64,000 nucleotides of DNA, taken from contig NC_134365.1 of the NCBI RefSeq assembly GCF_035582795.1, positions 35,072,135-35,136,134 on the forward strand, in the 5' to 3' direction. The DNA comes from Mycteria americana. Its lineage: Eukaryota; Chordata; Aves; Ciconiiformes; Ciconiidae. Both the position numbers and the translations under genes were made by a program. The first letter of the stretch is position 1; each line of letters starts with the position of its first letter. Of this stretch, positions 11,501-24,419 are shown in pieces. The notes below the pieces were generated by a model. That model ran no database searches. It saw nothing but the letters and a program-made list of their open reading frames with translations, and was not told the origin of the DNA.

Positions 11501-14489
11501 TCTACAGGGAACTGGAAAATTAAAAATACGGTATATCAGAACTTGTTTCACTTGCATAATTCTGTTTGAAAATGTTCTGGGTGTAACCAGGGGAGTGACT
11601 GATAGTGAATTGCTGGGAACCTCACCCCACTCACAGTAAATATTCAGCAAGCAGAGAGGCCTCGTCCATAAACGATCAAGAAGCTCTCAAAGCTTACAGC
11701 ACTATGCAATTACTACAATCTGAGCATTTTTTAAGCGGAGCAAATATTTGCTTTCAATTTCACAGCTAGCTGTTGCCGACAACGTACGCAGCCTCTATGG
11801 GCACAAGCATTCACTTGTTCCTTGTTTGCCTTTTGGTTTTCATGCAGGAGGGAGCTTCGGTGCCAGCCTGTAGTGTTACATGTATGAAGCTATTTGCTTT
11901 TCTCTGACATTCAGCTAGTTTGAAATGGCTACTGATGCTTTCCATTTAATTTCTCATGTGGATTAAACAAACATGTACCACTCACAACAAACACTGCTGC
12001 TCATGACTCATTAAGTTGTGTTTCCTAACCAGGTAATCAATTGCCTGAAAATGCTGTGACAACAGAGTTGATGAGCTGTGTAATGCGAAGAGGACGGTAA
12101 CACAACCGAAGGCCGCCTTCTTCAGGCCTTTTGCATGCAACAGTGCTGCATGGGGACTTCTGAAAACGGAGGGATTTTTCCTCATCATTTTAATCTCATG
12201 TTTGGAAAATTTCCGGATTAAAATTCATGGGTTTTCCCCTGCCTTTTTCCTTACCTTTTTCCCTTTATTAAGGCTAGGTTATATCATAGATAACATTATA
12301 TCATGTTACATCATGGGAAGGGTGGAGTGCCAATGTCATTAGTTAAGGACAGACAAAACTTCCTCTTTCCACTACCTTTAGGGCATAACACTTTGCTAAT
12401 TAAAATCCAGCACTGCCAGCTCACCTGCCTTGCCCAGTGCGCTGGGACCTCGGAGCTGATCCGGAGCTCGCCCCACTACGCCCGCTGGGACACCGGGACA
12501 GCAAGCACGCACTGTGCCCTTCCTCATCTTGGTGATGATACGCAAAACCTAGGTGGTCCATTCGGGGCTGTTTGAGTGTGGATATTTATTTGCGTGCTCT
12601 CTTAGAGTTTTGGAGTCCATGCTGCACATCTGGAGGGTGAAATAAAACTTTTAAAAATAACTTCTCAATCTCGTGTTGAGCTGCTCTTGGAAAATATTCG
12701 GCTACTAACAAAAATGACTGTCCCCCCTGCATTTATCCCGTCTAAAAATAGTGTCATACAGAATTCACTCACATTTCATTCGCAAGCCTCTCGTTTTCCC
12801 TAAGAAATTATTTCTTACTGTGAAAGTGTTTATTTTCTCCTATGCCAGTGACACGAGGCTATTAATGTCATTACACTAATGGTTGAACTGTTCATATCGT
12901 TGTCATGCTGCAGCAGTAAAACTTGCCCTCTGGTTTCTAGTCATTTGGATTATTCTGCGTTAGCACATCATGCGGGATGCAATGACCCGGGACACAGTTT
13001 GCGCAGATGGAGTGCGCTAACAGATGCCGGCAGGCTGAGGTTTGTGTGCTGAGTAAAGCAAACTTTTGAACAGACAGCCTTCTTCAGGTAAGATGCAGAA
13101 GCAAACTTCAAAGCTCGGCAGAAGTGGAGGGAAGCTGCTCTAAGCCAAACTAGGTGTAAGTCAGGCCACCTGACAGAAAAGGTAGCTGGTACTTGCGCAG
13201 CAAAGTGGAGAGGTTTGATAAATTTATCCCCTGAAGTGTAGGGAGGGGTAATGCATCACCTGCCTGACGTGAGGGTGGGAAAGGAGCAGACCGTGATGTG
13301 CAATGAAACTTAGTTTCACAGCAAACTTAGGTTTGCTGCTTCTGTTTCAGGCCTGCACAAGAGCTTGTGCTCCTGCAAGCTTTTGGTTTTGTTTTTTTTT
13401 TTAAAAATTAGATCCGTTCATCTAATAAAAGATATTGTCTCTACCTACAAAACTTGTCTTGTTTATATTCTTATGCCTTTTTAGCTACAATAATGCTACG
13501 TCTTTTGATACAAGTATACATTGAATATAACTTACTTTGATATATGTGATACTATATTCTCATTTTTCGTTTTACGGCATGTGAAGGAGATAATATGTTC
13601 TTGTGACAAAGTTCACGGAGAGAAGTAACAAAATTAAATCATGATTCTTATGGGACATTCCAGGTTTTATAATGGACTTCTCTGACAGTATGTGTTCCTC
13701 TGCTCCACTGCAGTTTTTCTGCAGTCCTGTTTAAGATGTACAGAAAGATTTCAGTGTTAGTTCTTTGATGTCCAGATTGAAAATTCTTTAGTTTATTTCT
13801 GTTTTCCACATCAGTTTTGGTATGCATTTGGTTTGGGATTTATAGTTTTGTCTCTTTTCCTTTTTGCTGCTCCAGGAGATAGGTGTACACCTGTCAGACA
13901 AGTGGGAAGTGCTTTATCTTCAATAGAAGTCTGTTATAACATACAGTGCTCTTATTGATCTGTCGTGGTGGTGTCCTCACATACGCTTTCCTTGCAGAGC
14001 TTTTTTCAGAGCCCAGAGTTAAAGAAATGAGCAGCTGAAGTTCTGATAATCCCAAGCTAAATCTAAATCACACTCAGAAGTCTAAATATAAAACGAATAG
14101 CAAGATGTGATCAGGGTTTGCATATGTCAGCTTCATTTGCAAAATCAAATTCTGACAGGAAATGGAAAACAAGAAAATCATCCTCAAGAGGATCCTAATA
14201 ACTCCAAAATCTGAATATTTTAATCTTTTTTTCATTTGATCCTCTTTAAGGATTAATACAGTGCGTCAGGACAGTGCTTCCTACACAGGAAACTTAACAG
14301 ACAGAAAATCATGTTAAAAGGTCTTATATCACAGCAGAATGAAAAAATGTTTTTTCATAACTCGACTACTTAACAGCATCATGCAGGAATTGTCCTAATT
14401 TTCTCTGAGGTATGGGATTGGCCTCTAATTAGTCAGCGGGAAGGAAACACAGCAATATCGTTCTGTGTGTTGTCCTATGACCTCGCCCA
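2571..14489. other. Intergenic, no gene recognised
   Basis: This is mostly AT-rich single-copy-looking DNA. Open frames are short and none shows a domain or exon structure I recognise. Contents worth naming are a C-run at about 3700-3710, a G-run at about 5085-5098, and a TA-rich low-complexity stretch at about 9700-9790. There is also a slightly GC-richer patch at 10.4-11.1 kb whose overlapping frames on both strands look non-coding. Confidence 0.55.
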
Positions 14490-14639
14490 ACGGGTAACGG
14501 TGGCTTTGCCAGCCGGTGCGAGGGGCGAGGGGAAGGCCCGGCGCACGCAGCATGGCCGCTGCCCTCCCGCTCGGCGGCCATTTTGTGTGCAGCCGCCTGC
14601 AAAGCGTGGCGGTGGCTGCAGGGTGGCACCGGCGTTTAG
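14490..14639 (+). promoter_or_regulatory. Small GC-rich island with YY1-like site; candidate first exon
   Basis: About 150 nt is distinctly GC- and CpG-rich within AT-rich DNA. It contains GGCGGCCATTTTG at 14573-14585, close to the YY1 consensus found just downstream of many CpG-type start sites, and a second CATGGCCGC nearby. It ends in a good plus-strand donor, TTTAG|GTAAGAT, with last exon base 14639. This geometry suits a short non-coding first exon of a lncRNA or distal alternative exon. No partner exon was identified. Confidence 0.3.
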
Positions 14640-17600
14640 GTAAGATAATCACACAGCAGCCACGCTGAGGCGGTTCTCTTCATCTTCCTAATTCCCCTGC
14701 TGAGAAGTCTTCTTCCAAAAGTGGCCACGTCTTCCCTGAAATACCTTCAGGTCCGTTATCTGAGAAGTTCCTCAAAACATTTACCATGAAAGGGCATCTG
14801 TGAGAAATTCCTTGACTGGTACAGCTGGAGTGATGTCTGGGAATATTTGTAAGAGACCATAAAACTGAAAAGATGGCTTGTTGAAAGACCAAATACTTGG
14901 TAAATGCGTCCCAGAAGCACAGCTTGTTTTTCTGCCGTTGGCCTGCCTGGCCACACCAGCTCTGTGCCTTCTCTCTCAGATGCCATGCTGATGCTGTGAA
15001 ACACATGCAGGCGTTTCAGCCTTGAAATGGAAAATATCACGAGAACAGTTTTGGTAACGATCCAGGCACGGTTTGTAATAGGATTAGGTATCAGCAGCAG
15101 GCCTGGGTGTTGGGGTAACGCTTCTAATGTCGCAGGGCTTTTCCCCATTGCCTTTCTCAGCACGTGCCTGACTTACTTGCTTGTTTCGGTGCAAAGTTTG
15201 AGCTCAATTTTCCTTTTTTGTTTTCCAAACTAATTCCGTATAAGAGAACTTGAGTACCAAAATAGCTTATTTTAGGCTCGAGTCCAAAACTACTTTAAAA
15301 TAAGTGTTAAAGTTAGTGGGACCATCCAAGCTGCTTAAAGCATATACTTAATTTGGATCCCCAGAGCCCCAAGCACAGTGCAGTGAATGCAAACTTTGTC
15401 TTTAAGTTCTGGTCCTCTCTCAAGTGCTGCTGGTCTCCTCCAGCACCATCGTTGTGCTTGGAGTACAAATGGTTATGTTCCAGTAAAAAAAGCAACCCTA
15501 GGACTGTAATAATGATGCTGTCAGGTTTAAAGATGTTTTTAAGAAGCCCCAGCCACTCTTCTGCATAGAAAAGTTGATTAGAAGATGAGCGAGCACCTTC
15601 ACTGGGTTTTGGAGGGGGTTTGCAGCTCTGTTTCTGTTATTGCCTCAATTAATCCTTGTTAACTTTGTGGTAGGTTTAAAAATAGTGAGCTGGGGTAAAT
15701 GTGACAGCTAGTACCAACATTATGTGAGATCACCACAGTTCAGACTGAAATCCCTTCAGAGCAAAGAGTTTATCCATTTTTGTGTCTTCTAAATAAGCAA
15801 ACAGCTTGACAACAGCAACCTAACCCAAATTAATTATTCAAAATCTAAACATCTTTCAATTTCTGTGTTGCTATGCTCTTTAAAATAATTCACTACTGTC
15901 ATCTGCCTTTGGTGCAGCCAGCTATAAAGAAAAATGAAAACGCCCTCACATTCCATTAAAATACTTCTTCACCTTGTTATTCTTTTCAATAGGCAAAGTT
16001 ATCCTTCCTCGAAACACAGGCATAGTTCAGGCCATCTATTTTGTTCCACAAAGGCTGTTTTTACATCCCCAAGAACAAAGATATTTCCTATGAGTCAAGG
16101 CAAATTCCTCCCTTCAAATGTGAATATGGCCATCAATCTCTTGGCCAGGAGAAAATACTTACCCTCTTTTCCTTCCAGCTGGTTCCTGGAAAATTGCATC
16201 AAACCTACTGTTTTCTGTTGATTTATTTTCAGGAAGTGAAGTTACTAACTCAAGGTCAGAACCTTGTTTGTGACTTTGCAATTTTTACATGATCCTTGTG
16301 TTTCAGAATATTTTAATTGATGGTGAGTAGAAAAGCGTACAGCATGGCTGGTATGGTTTGGTATAGAGTGACAATCCTGGGGTCCCTCAAGGCTATGGAC
16401 CAGGCTGACCATTTCCCTAGGAAATTAGTAAGTTTTACATCTTATATTTGTAGCAGCAAAACTCATCCCTGCAAAAGCTTTCCATAACAAGAGAGAATGT
16501 TTTTCTGGAGAGGGGCACTCACATGCCTGTGTATTTGATCTGTGGCTGTGTAGAAGAAGGAGGAATGAATGCCACGGCTGCTGCATGGCCATTGCACGAG
16601 CCACGGCTGCTGCACCAGCCATTGCTGCCCGCCACTTCTTGGCTGCCCTGAGACACTTTGCTGTGCCGAGAGCCAGTGCTCCTTTGTTTTCCAGGATGAG
16701 TTTGCTCATTGTCAGCTTGAAAACCAGGACAGGGAAAGGTTTATGTATCTTTGGCTAAAAGTCAGAAACAAGTGACGTCTGAAAAAACATACTCATCCCT
16801 TTTTGGCTTATTTCTAATGGTTATCCACTCAAAAATTCATGTTGACATGGTGATCTGGACCTCCATGCTACTCGGGCGAGCTATCTCCTTGATTTCACTG
16901 AGCATATAAATGCTAGTAATTGCTCACAGTCAGCAGGAAGGAGTTCTGGCTTATAGTGATTTATTTTATTACTTATGTTAATGTGCCGGTGGGATAGAAG
17001 ATAGCCTTGTGGGCACTAAGTAACAAGAGTTAAGTAATGACTCAGGTTTCCCTTGGAGACTGTCAACACGTACGGTTTTCTCCAACCTTTTTTCACATGA
17101 TTTCAAAATAATTTCAAATGATTATGAATATTTATTAATTGCGCTGCTTTATGGGCTGGCCTGGCTGATGTTCAGTTCTTCACACATTCTGTTATATGTA
17201 CCTCGTCCAGGATTATTTCCACAAAGTCCTTCCTCCATTCCTGTTCAGGGAAAGCAAGGAGGCAAACAAATAACCATGAAATCACTTTGGGATTTCTGAT
17301 GTTTTGCACAGTCGTTCTTCTCATCTCCCTTCTCATTTGTCAGTGGGTCTACTTCCTCTCTTCTTCACAGTCATGAAATTACTCTCTTTTTCTGTTCCTC
17401 TCCAGGCCTCTTTTTCCTCCTGTGTTTCTTCTGGCTTGCTTTCCTCCCCTGTGGCTTGCAGTTTCAGCGGGCCCCATTGCCAACTCCAAAAATGCAGTCA
17501 TTGCCTATGTCCCCACTCATGCTTGCGGGAGCCCTCGGTGACACCGACCTGCTTGGGAACACACTGGGGAGGGCGAGAAGAAGACCTGAGGGGCCAGCAG

Positions 17601-19712
17601 TCCCCATCGTGATGGGCACTTGGCCAACGGTGGTGCCTCCTTGCCCTGCGCAGGATAACTGGCTGCCGGCAATCTCACTCCCACCCTTCGGGCACCTGGG
17701 GGAGGCTTGCGGGGGCTGCCCGAGGCAGGGACCTTTGGCCATGCCTTTGGCTAAGCATCCCTTTCATTAGCATGCACTCGAGTTTTTATCTCAAACACCT
17801 TTCTCTTTTGGGCAGCGCAGCCAGCTCGGCGGCCTGCCCCCCCTTTGCTCCTGTGGCATCTTTCCACGTCTGCCAGCTCCCTGGGAGGCTGCAGGGTGAG
17901 TGGGCTCATGGACATAACGCTGGCTAAAGGAAAAAAAGCACAAACCCTGAAGACTTGCAAGCCAAATCAGTGTGCAGGGTAGCAGGTAAGCACGGCCGAG
18001 CTGCGGCGGGAGGATGCAGAGAAAACTTTGTGCAGTTACGTTTTCAGTTACGCTCTCCGGTGTCGAAGGCAAACCATAGTTTAGTAACAATGCATCGGTT
18101 GGCTGTCATACTCACTGCTATGATATTGCAACATTTCTCACTGCTTCTTTATCACTGAGTCTTTAAAAAATTCCCCCTCTTTTATACTTTTATAAAATCC
18201 CACTGTAAAACTATATGGTAGTCTATTTGCTAGACTGGGTGAAAAGGACCTATGTACTTCCTCTTTGGAATCAGTTCATCTTTGCAGTCTATGAGAAGAT
18301 CATATGGTAAATGGTACAAAGCAAATGAAAAGCAAGGACATTTCTTTGTGGGAAAAAAGAAGTGCTAAGAAGTTTGCAAAACCTTGTGAGAGTTTTAAAT
18401 TTTGCAAAACCTTGTGAGAGTTTTAAAAGCTACAATGCATTAGTCTGAAGTGAAGAATTTTCGTTTCTTTCACTAATAAGCCTTAGTGAAAGAAATGAAA
18501 GCAGGAGAGATCTTGCAGAGGAACTTCCGCAGTTTTATCTCTGTGTTATTGGACTATGTATAATAACTCACTGTGCACAGACAGGGAAAACACAATGTCT
18601 ACAGCAAGGGAAAAATCTGAATCACAGGGGCAACTCCACTCAGTTAACAGCAGAACTGACAGAAACAAAATCACCTCTAAAAGTACTTTAGGTTCCATGT
18701 GTTTAAATTTTCTCAGTATTTATAAAAATAAGAAGGCAGTCAAAGTAGTTACTCCGAGTAGTTGTTGATGCCTTTTTCAGAAGGATTTCATGGTTCTCCA
18801 AAGTTTCTGGATGACAAAGATAGGATCTGATTCTTTCCCACACTTATCCATACGCAAGTAAGAAAGGAAATACTTCAGAGGTTTAGCTTTGGTCAAGTTG
18901 CTGCCAGAAAATGCAGAAGAGAAGACAACTGCTGTTCCCTGCCAAACTAAAATTTGCAGGGGAGGACAGATGGATATTCTAGCACGCTCAGACATAATAA
19001 CCGTCATAGGACTTCTCCACTGGGACTCAGAGATAAGCAGTGTGTTGATCCGAGATACGGATTGTTTAAATGGGTTGAGAAATTTAACCACAAGATGGAA
19101 GCTGGCTCTGTTAAGTGCAGGAGTAGTGGAGTGCTGTATTTGAGCTACCACGATGGCTGGGAATCTGTGGCAGCAAAAAACCAAAAACATTTGTTTTACA
19201 TTAAACTACTGACTTGGTTTTGGAACACGGCTCATATGCTAGTGTCACCCAGCTGGTGACATGGCCTGTATTTTTTTTGGTAGTTTAGAGGAGCTCACTG
19301 CAAAGCTTGGGGCTGGGTCCTGGGAAAGCAAAGGCTGCTACATTTATGCCTTATAATCAGTCTGGGGTTGAAGTCGACTTTAAGATCTGAAGGAGCCAGG
19401 TATGTGAAAGATGGCATACCTGAAATGAATGCTCTTGTAGAAGAAATGGAGCTTAAAGCAAGCCGTTAGCTTGCTGCGGCTACCAGAGTGAGTACAGGCT
19501 TCAAAATGTACAGTGTGCAAGAGGAATTTGGAGAATCCTGGACCTTTCTGGGACTGAGAAAAATAATGTAGGTGTGGGAATCAATATTAGTTCTTATCTG
19601 GTTTACTAGAAGAGGGACTTGTGGGCTTCATTTCCCCGTTTGACTTTTTATTGCCTTTCCAGGTAAGTCCAAGTAGATTAGAAGAGCCCTTGTACCCTCT
19701 ATTCCCAGTGTG
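14640..19712. other. Intergenic, no gene recognised
   Basis: No coding exon is supported. An exact ATTCGATCA-class motif is absent, but ATTGCATCA (TGATGCAAT on the other strand) occurs at 16193-16201. A GCCACGGCTGCTGCA word is repeated within 16571-16611. The GC-richer patch at 17.3-17.8 kb has overlapping frames on both strands without recognisable domains. Confidence 0.5.
18373..18427. repeat. Perfect 27-bp tandem duplication
   Basis: The 27-mer beginning TTTGCAAAACCTTGTGAG occupies 18373-18399 and is repeated without mismatch at 18401-18427, a period of 28 with one T between copies. The identity suggests recent slippage or duplication. Confidence 0.9.
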
Positions 19713-19794
19713 TACACACAGACACAGATACACAGACACACAGACACACAGACACACAGACACACAGACACACAGACACACACACGCACACAGA
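19713..19794. repeat. (ACACACAG)n microsatellite
   Basis: About 80 nt of ACACACAG-type units with minor interruptions (CAGATACA at the left, CACGCACA at the right). The open frames over it translate to simple His/Thr or Cys/Val repeats and are not coding. Confidence 0.95.
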
Positions 19795-22700
19795 GCCACC
19801 CCAAACCATGATCATTACATCAAGCATGACTCATTTATTTCAGAAAGTTTCTTGGCACACTCGTGGTTTTAAGAATGTGATTAGAAGGACTAAGTTTTAT
19901 TTGTGCTCAGAAACATCGTCTTTGCAGTAAGGCGAGAGACCCGTCTGATCTTTGGGAAGAGGGCAAGTGCCAAAATCCCGCAGAAGCGGGAAGCCTGCAG
20001 CCCCTCCTGAGCTGGGCGATGGCAGGAGGGTCGATCGGTGTTAGTGCAGGTTTCATCATTTCCCGCAGTCAACACATTTTGGCTTGCTCTCTGCAGGAGG
20101 GCCGGCGTACGCAGCGGGCTCGCTGCTCCTGGCGCTGCTCCTCGGCAGGAAATACCTGCACCCAGCGCCGGCCTCTGGTAACTCTTCAGCAGCTTCTTGT
20201 GACAGCTCGGTTTCCTGTGGCTGGTATTCTTAGGAACTTCCTCACTTCTTCCCCAGAAAAACACATCCCTCATATGCCATTTTCATTTGGAGTCCACTAA
20301 TCCTTGCAGAGCAACAGTTTCACAGCTGATGCCTCCCCAGTTGGGTCAAAAGAGCAAGCACAAGTGCAAATATTTTAGCGGCAGCTATTTTCAAACCGAT
20401 CTTCTGAAGGTCTCCTGGTTGCCACTGTTTTCTGACGGACACAGAGGGAAACTGTTCATGCTCTCCGTGGCTGCTATCCATGTTTCCACAAAGTTGCGGC
20501 TCTGCTGCAACCTTTTTGATCGCTGTCTTAGTGTTTTCCTCAGCCTTTTCCTCAGCCATGGCGCTGGGGTCTGCTCCCCGTGTCCTGCCCACAGCAAAAG
20601 CGCCTGCCAGTTTTATTCATCGCCCGAGTCCTTGGTGGGGGTTCGAGTGGGGCCTCCAGGTGACAGTGCCTCAGGGTGAGGTGTCCAGGAGCCAGCTCCC
20701 AGCCCACGCCGCCTCTCATGAGACCTGTCTGCCTGTTCTGTGTAGTGACCTGGGCTCCAGCCCCGAGGTACGCTCTGCCAGCGCATTAAATCATTGTACT
20801 GAAGTGGGCAGGAAGGAGCAATATTGGCTCTTCATGAACTGGTATTTATTTTAACAAAAAGTAGACGCGTGGTTGACCACGTTAGCCCTGGCCCAATAAC
20901 TCCTGAGCATTTGGGGATACCCGCAGCACCTCACTTGCCTCCGTTTAATTTTGCTGCAATCTGAGCTGTTTGGAGATGATGAAGATTTTTAAAGATCACC
21001 AAAAAGCTAGTTATATAAGCTACATTTCCTTTCCAAGACCCATACTGAGTTTCCACATTATTGTGAGTACCTATCCAACATATATTACTTATCAATTTAT
21101 GTTCTGCAATTGGAAAACCTTTTTTTCCCCCTTTTTAATATATGTAAATAATAATGAAAACAAAAAATAGCACTTATTTCTAGTTTAAGTAACATTTTCA
21201 AACATGGTTGATGGTGCCACCTGTTACTGGGATTACCTGACTGTTCTCTTACTGGAGTATGTTTCTGTTCTCACTGGAACACATTACCTTGCTTCAGATG
21301 TTTCTCCTGACATTTTCCATTATGAGTAACTGCAGCAGGGTGGTGTTTTTGTGCATCTATGTGGAAAAACAATCAGCCTAAATTATTTGGCCCATTTGAG
21401 AATAAAATCAGGGAAAAGAGGATATTTTCCCGTAGTAAAATAATGAATCATTTTTCCTGGGAAAAGTTGCCCCTCCCATTCTCTACAGCAGGGCTTCGTG
21501 CTCGGCGAAAGGCTGGAGAGACACAAGGTGCCTGAACTGAGTGTGGAAGTGAGCTTCTCTGGGCTGCCGGAGGAATCCATGCGGGACTGCTGGAGAACTG
21601 GGAATGGAGGGATGTCCAGAGAACAAGAAAATTAGGCTTGTAGTTAGAGTGGAGGCCATAAGGAGACCAGCTGGGCAGAGACTAGGAAAATCAAAGGAAG
21701 ATGCTTCTAGCTGTGCCTGGGTAAAGTGAATGCGGAAGGGTGGGAAATGGACTCGGGCAGGCATGTAGTCAGGAAGGTAGTAAGATGAGGGAAGGTGGCT
21801 CGCAGGAGGAGCTGGCAAAGGTGGTGTTGCTGGGGGAGCTGGCAAACGGGGACTGGGGTCAGAGCAAGAGTGACAGAGCTGACAAGGAGTCACCCTGTGA
21901 CAGCCAAAACCAGCTGTGCAAGAAGGCAGAAGGAAATGCATGTGAAAGCAGGTGGGGTTTAGACTGTCACGCACATTCTGTTTCGGAGACTGAAACCAGA
22001 AAGGCCAAAGAAGCGGGCACTGTGCACATCTGCACTGGAGACGGGATGGCATGTCCACATTCCTGGAAGGATAGGACTGGGGGCTCCCTTGTGGCATCTC
22101 AACTCCTTCTGGCACTGAAACCTGGGCATACACCAGCTACCCTCTGCTCTGTTTCTCCAGACAGGAAAGCTGGGTGCACAGACTGAACGGGAGCTGTGCT
22201 GCCCTGCAAACAGGTATACAAGCTAAGCCATGGGGGTCCTTAGGGCATGACCTGATGCCATCCAGCCACTGCATGAACACTTGGGGGTGAGGTGCCTAGG
22301 CACGACCTTGGGACACAACAGACTTGGCAAGGCCAGGGGGGAAAAGAGGAAAACTTCAGGGGAACCAGAAGAAAGTAAAGATGCCATCTCTCACCTGCAG
22401 CGGCCTCAAAGGATTCCTGAATCTCAGCATTGTGAATAAACCCTCAGTGACAGCCTATCCCTCTTCTGGAGCAAAGGCCTTGTGGTGGGTAAAGAGGTTC
22501 AAAGCACAGGATTTTAGACACTGTCGCACAATGTAATTTCCACTTTTTTTTATTCATTGCACCGTCTCATTCATCACACAGGGTGAGCCAGCTCTTGGAA
22601 GGAATCAGAAGTGTGTAGAAATACTTCACGTATTATTTAAGTCAATAGAAACGCCTCATTGTGGAGAGGTGGGCTTAATTGTCCAACTAGTCAAGCAGCA

Positions 22701-23875
22701 TCTAGGGAAAGGGCTTCTCTACTGCTACGAAATTCCTGTGTAGCGGTAGGCAAGTTGTGAGAATGAGCATTTCCAGGCATGACCACCATTTCCAAGTGGC
22801 TAACTTGATGCTTATGGTTCTTGTTTCACGAATGATGATCACTCAAAACCTTATATGCTTCAGATGCATGTAAGCAAATGCTGAAATACAAAATAAGCAA
22901 GTGCAGGACATTAAATTGTGGACTCAAATGGATGGCTGCTTCACAGTGCTGCCTCTCCACACTTCAGCTCCCCAGACATGTAGACTGATTAACAGCTTGT
23001 TACAGGCCTGCAACATTGGGAAAATGAGTAATCATTTGTTTTTCACAAAGATGACATTAAAATGAGAACTAGAGAGAAATGAGGACATTCATCCCTCATC
23101 AGGATGGGCTTTGGACTTTGAGCAAACACATAAACACTGTGAACACATAGAAAACACGATAAAAAATAAAATAATGAATAGCTACTCAGGGGGGGATTCC
23201 AGCAAGAAGCACTATGCAATCATGTAATTAAAGCAACCTTAATCAAGGCATTTCCTAATTTCAGGGTACTTAACTATGCCTCTTTAATAGTCCTTTTGTA
23301 TAGTGTTTTGTTGTACACCTAACACACTGAGTTACACCTCCACTGTCTCTCACACCCAGTTCTTAGTATTTGGGAATTACAAAGGTTCATATGAATTGAT
23401 ACAGATTTCTGGAGAACAAAGAACTGATATGCCGCACTTGGTTTGTATCCAATTGCTAAAATACAAGTGAAACAGAAGCAGCAGTTTTGAAAAATTTTAC
23501 AGAAGCAGTTATTCTTCTCCTGGAGATCCGGCTGCAGGAAAATGGCACGGGATTTTGGCAAGACTCACTCATTTATTACACTTATACAAGATCTAACACA
23601 CAGAGTCTTGTCTCCAGATACGCCTGTACTGCAAAAAATGACATAATACAGGTTCCTTGGAGAATTTAATCTCTCATTTTCTTTAATGTCCAGACTTGTT
23701 CTGTTTACTCTTGTAGTGTCATAAATTGGAGACTTAGTTGTATGCCATTTTTCCTTTTTTTTTCCTTTCCTAAAAAGTGCTCATAAGTTCAACATGCATG
23801 AAATTAGATACACTTTTAGTATCATCTTTAAAGAAAATGTTTAAAGAAATGTTTGAAGAAAATCTTTAAAGAAAT
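19795..23875. other. Intergenic, no gene recognised
   Basis: Frames up to 216 codons occur near 21.5-22.1 kb on the minus strand, but they are Pro/Ser/His-rich without recognisable domains and overlap a plus-strand frame, so I do not call them. Just before the CR1, 23829-23875 contains four imperfect TTTAAAGAAA(A)T-like units. Confidence 0.5.
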
Positions 23876-24376
23876 TGTGTTCAGTTTTGGGCCCCCCACT
23901 ACAAGAGGGATATTGAGGTACTGGAGTGTGTCCAGAGAAGGGCAACGAAGCTGGTGAAGGGTCTGGAGCAGAAGTCTTATGAGGAGCGGCTGAGGGAGCT
24001 GGGGTTGTTTAGCCTGGAGAAGCGGAGGCTGAGGGGAGACCTTATTGCTCTCTACAACTACCTGAAAGGAGGTTGTAGAGAGGTGGGGGTCGGTCTCTTC
24101 TCCCAGGTAACAAGTGATAGGACAAGAGGAAATGGCCTCAAGTTGCGCCAGGGGAGGTTTAGACTGGATATTAGGAAATTTTTCTTCACCGAGAGGGTTA
24201 TCAAGCATTGGAACAGGCGGCCCAGGGAAGTGGTTGAGTCGCCATCCCTGGAGGTATTTAAAGGACGTTTGGATGAGGTGCTTAGAGACATGGTGTAGTG
24301 GTGGTTTTGGCAGTGTTAGGTTTACGGTTGGACTCGATGATCTTAAAGGTTTTTTCCAACCTATATGATTCTGTGA
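23876..24376 (+). mobile_element. CR1 LINE, 5'-truncated 3' end
   Basis: The sequence has the familiar order of the CR1 3' end. It opens with the TTCAGTTTTGGGCCCC entry and GTCCAGAGAAGGGCAACGAAG, continues through GGCTGAGGGAGCTGGGGTTG and the GGACTCGATGATCTTAAAGG tail, and ends in ATTCTGTGA at 24368-24376. A 114-codon frame at 23954-24298 is the tail of CR1 ORF2 and reads through without a stop, so the copy is fairly well preserved. Only the last ~500 nt are present, the usual outcome of 5'-truncated retrotransposition. It lies immediately 3' of SLC38A2 in the opposite orientation. Confidence 0.95.
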
Positions 24377-24419
24377 AAATCTTTCAAATGCCTCCCCCCC
24401 CAAAAAACACCACAACATT

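Noticed and set aside
17304-17770. Overlapping frames in a GC-richer patch
   Set aside because: They are present on both strands without domain or splice support.
21483-22133. 216-codon minus-strand frame
   Set aside because: It has no recognisable domain, overlaps a 148-codon plus-strand frame, and has a Pro/Ser/His composition typical of chance frames.
23828-24418. 196-codon minus-strand frame
   Set aside because: It is the antisense shadow of the CR1 element.
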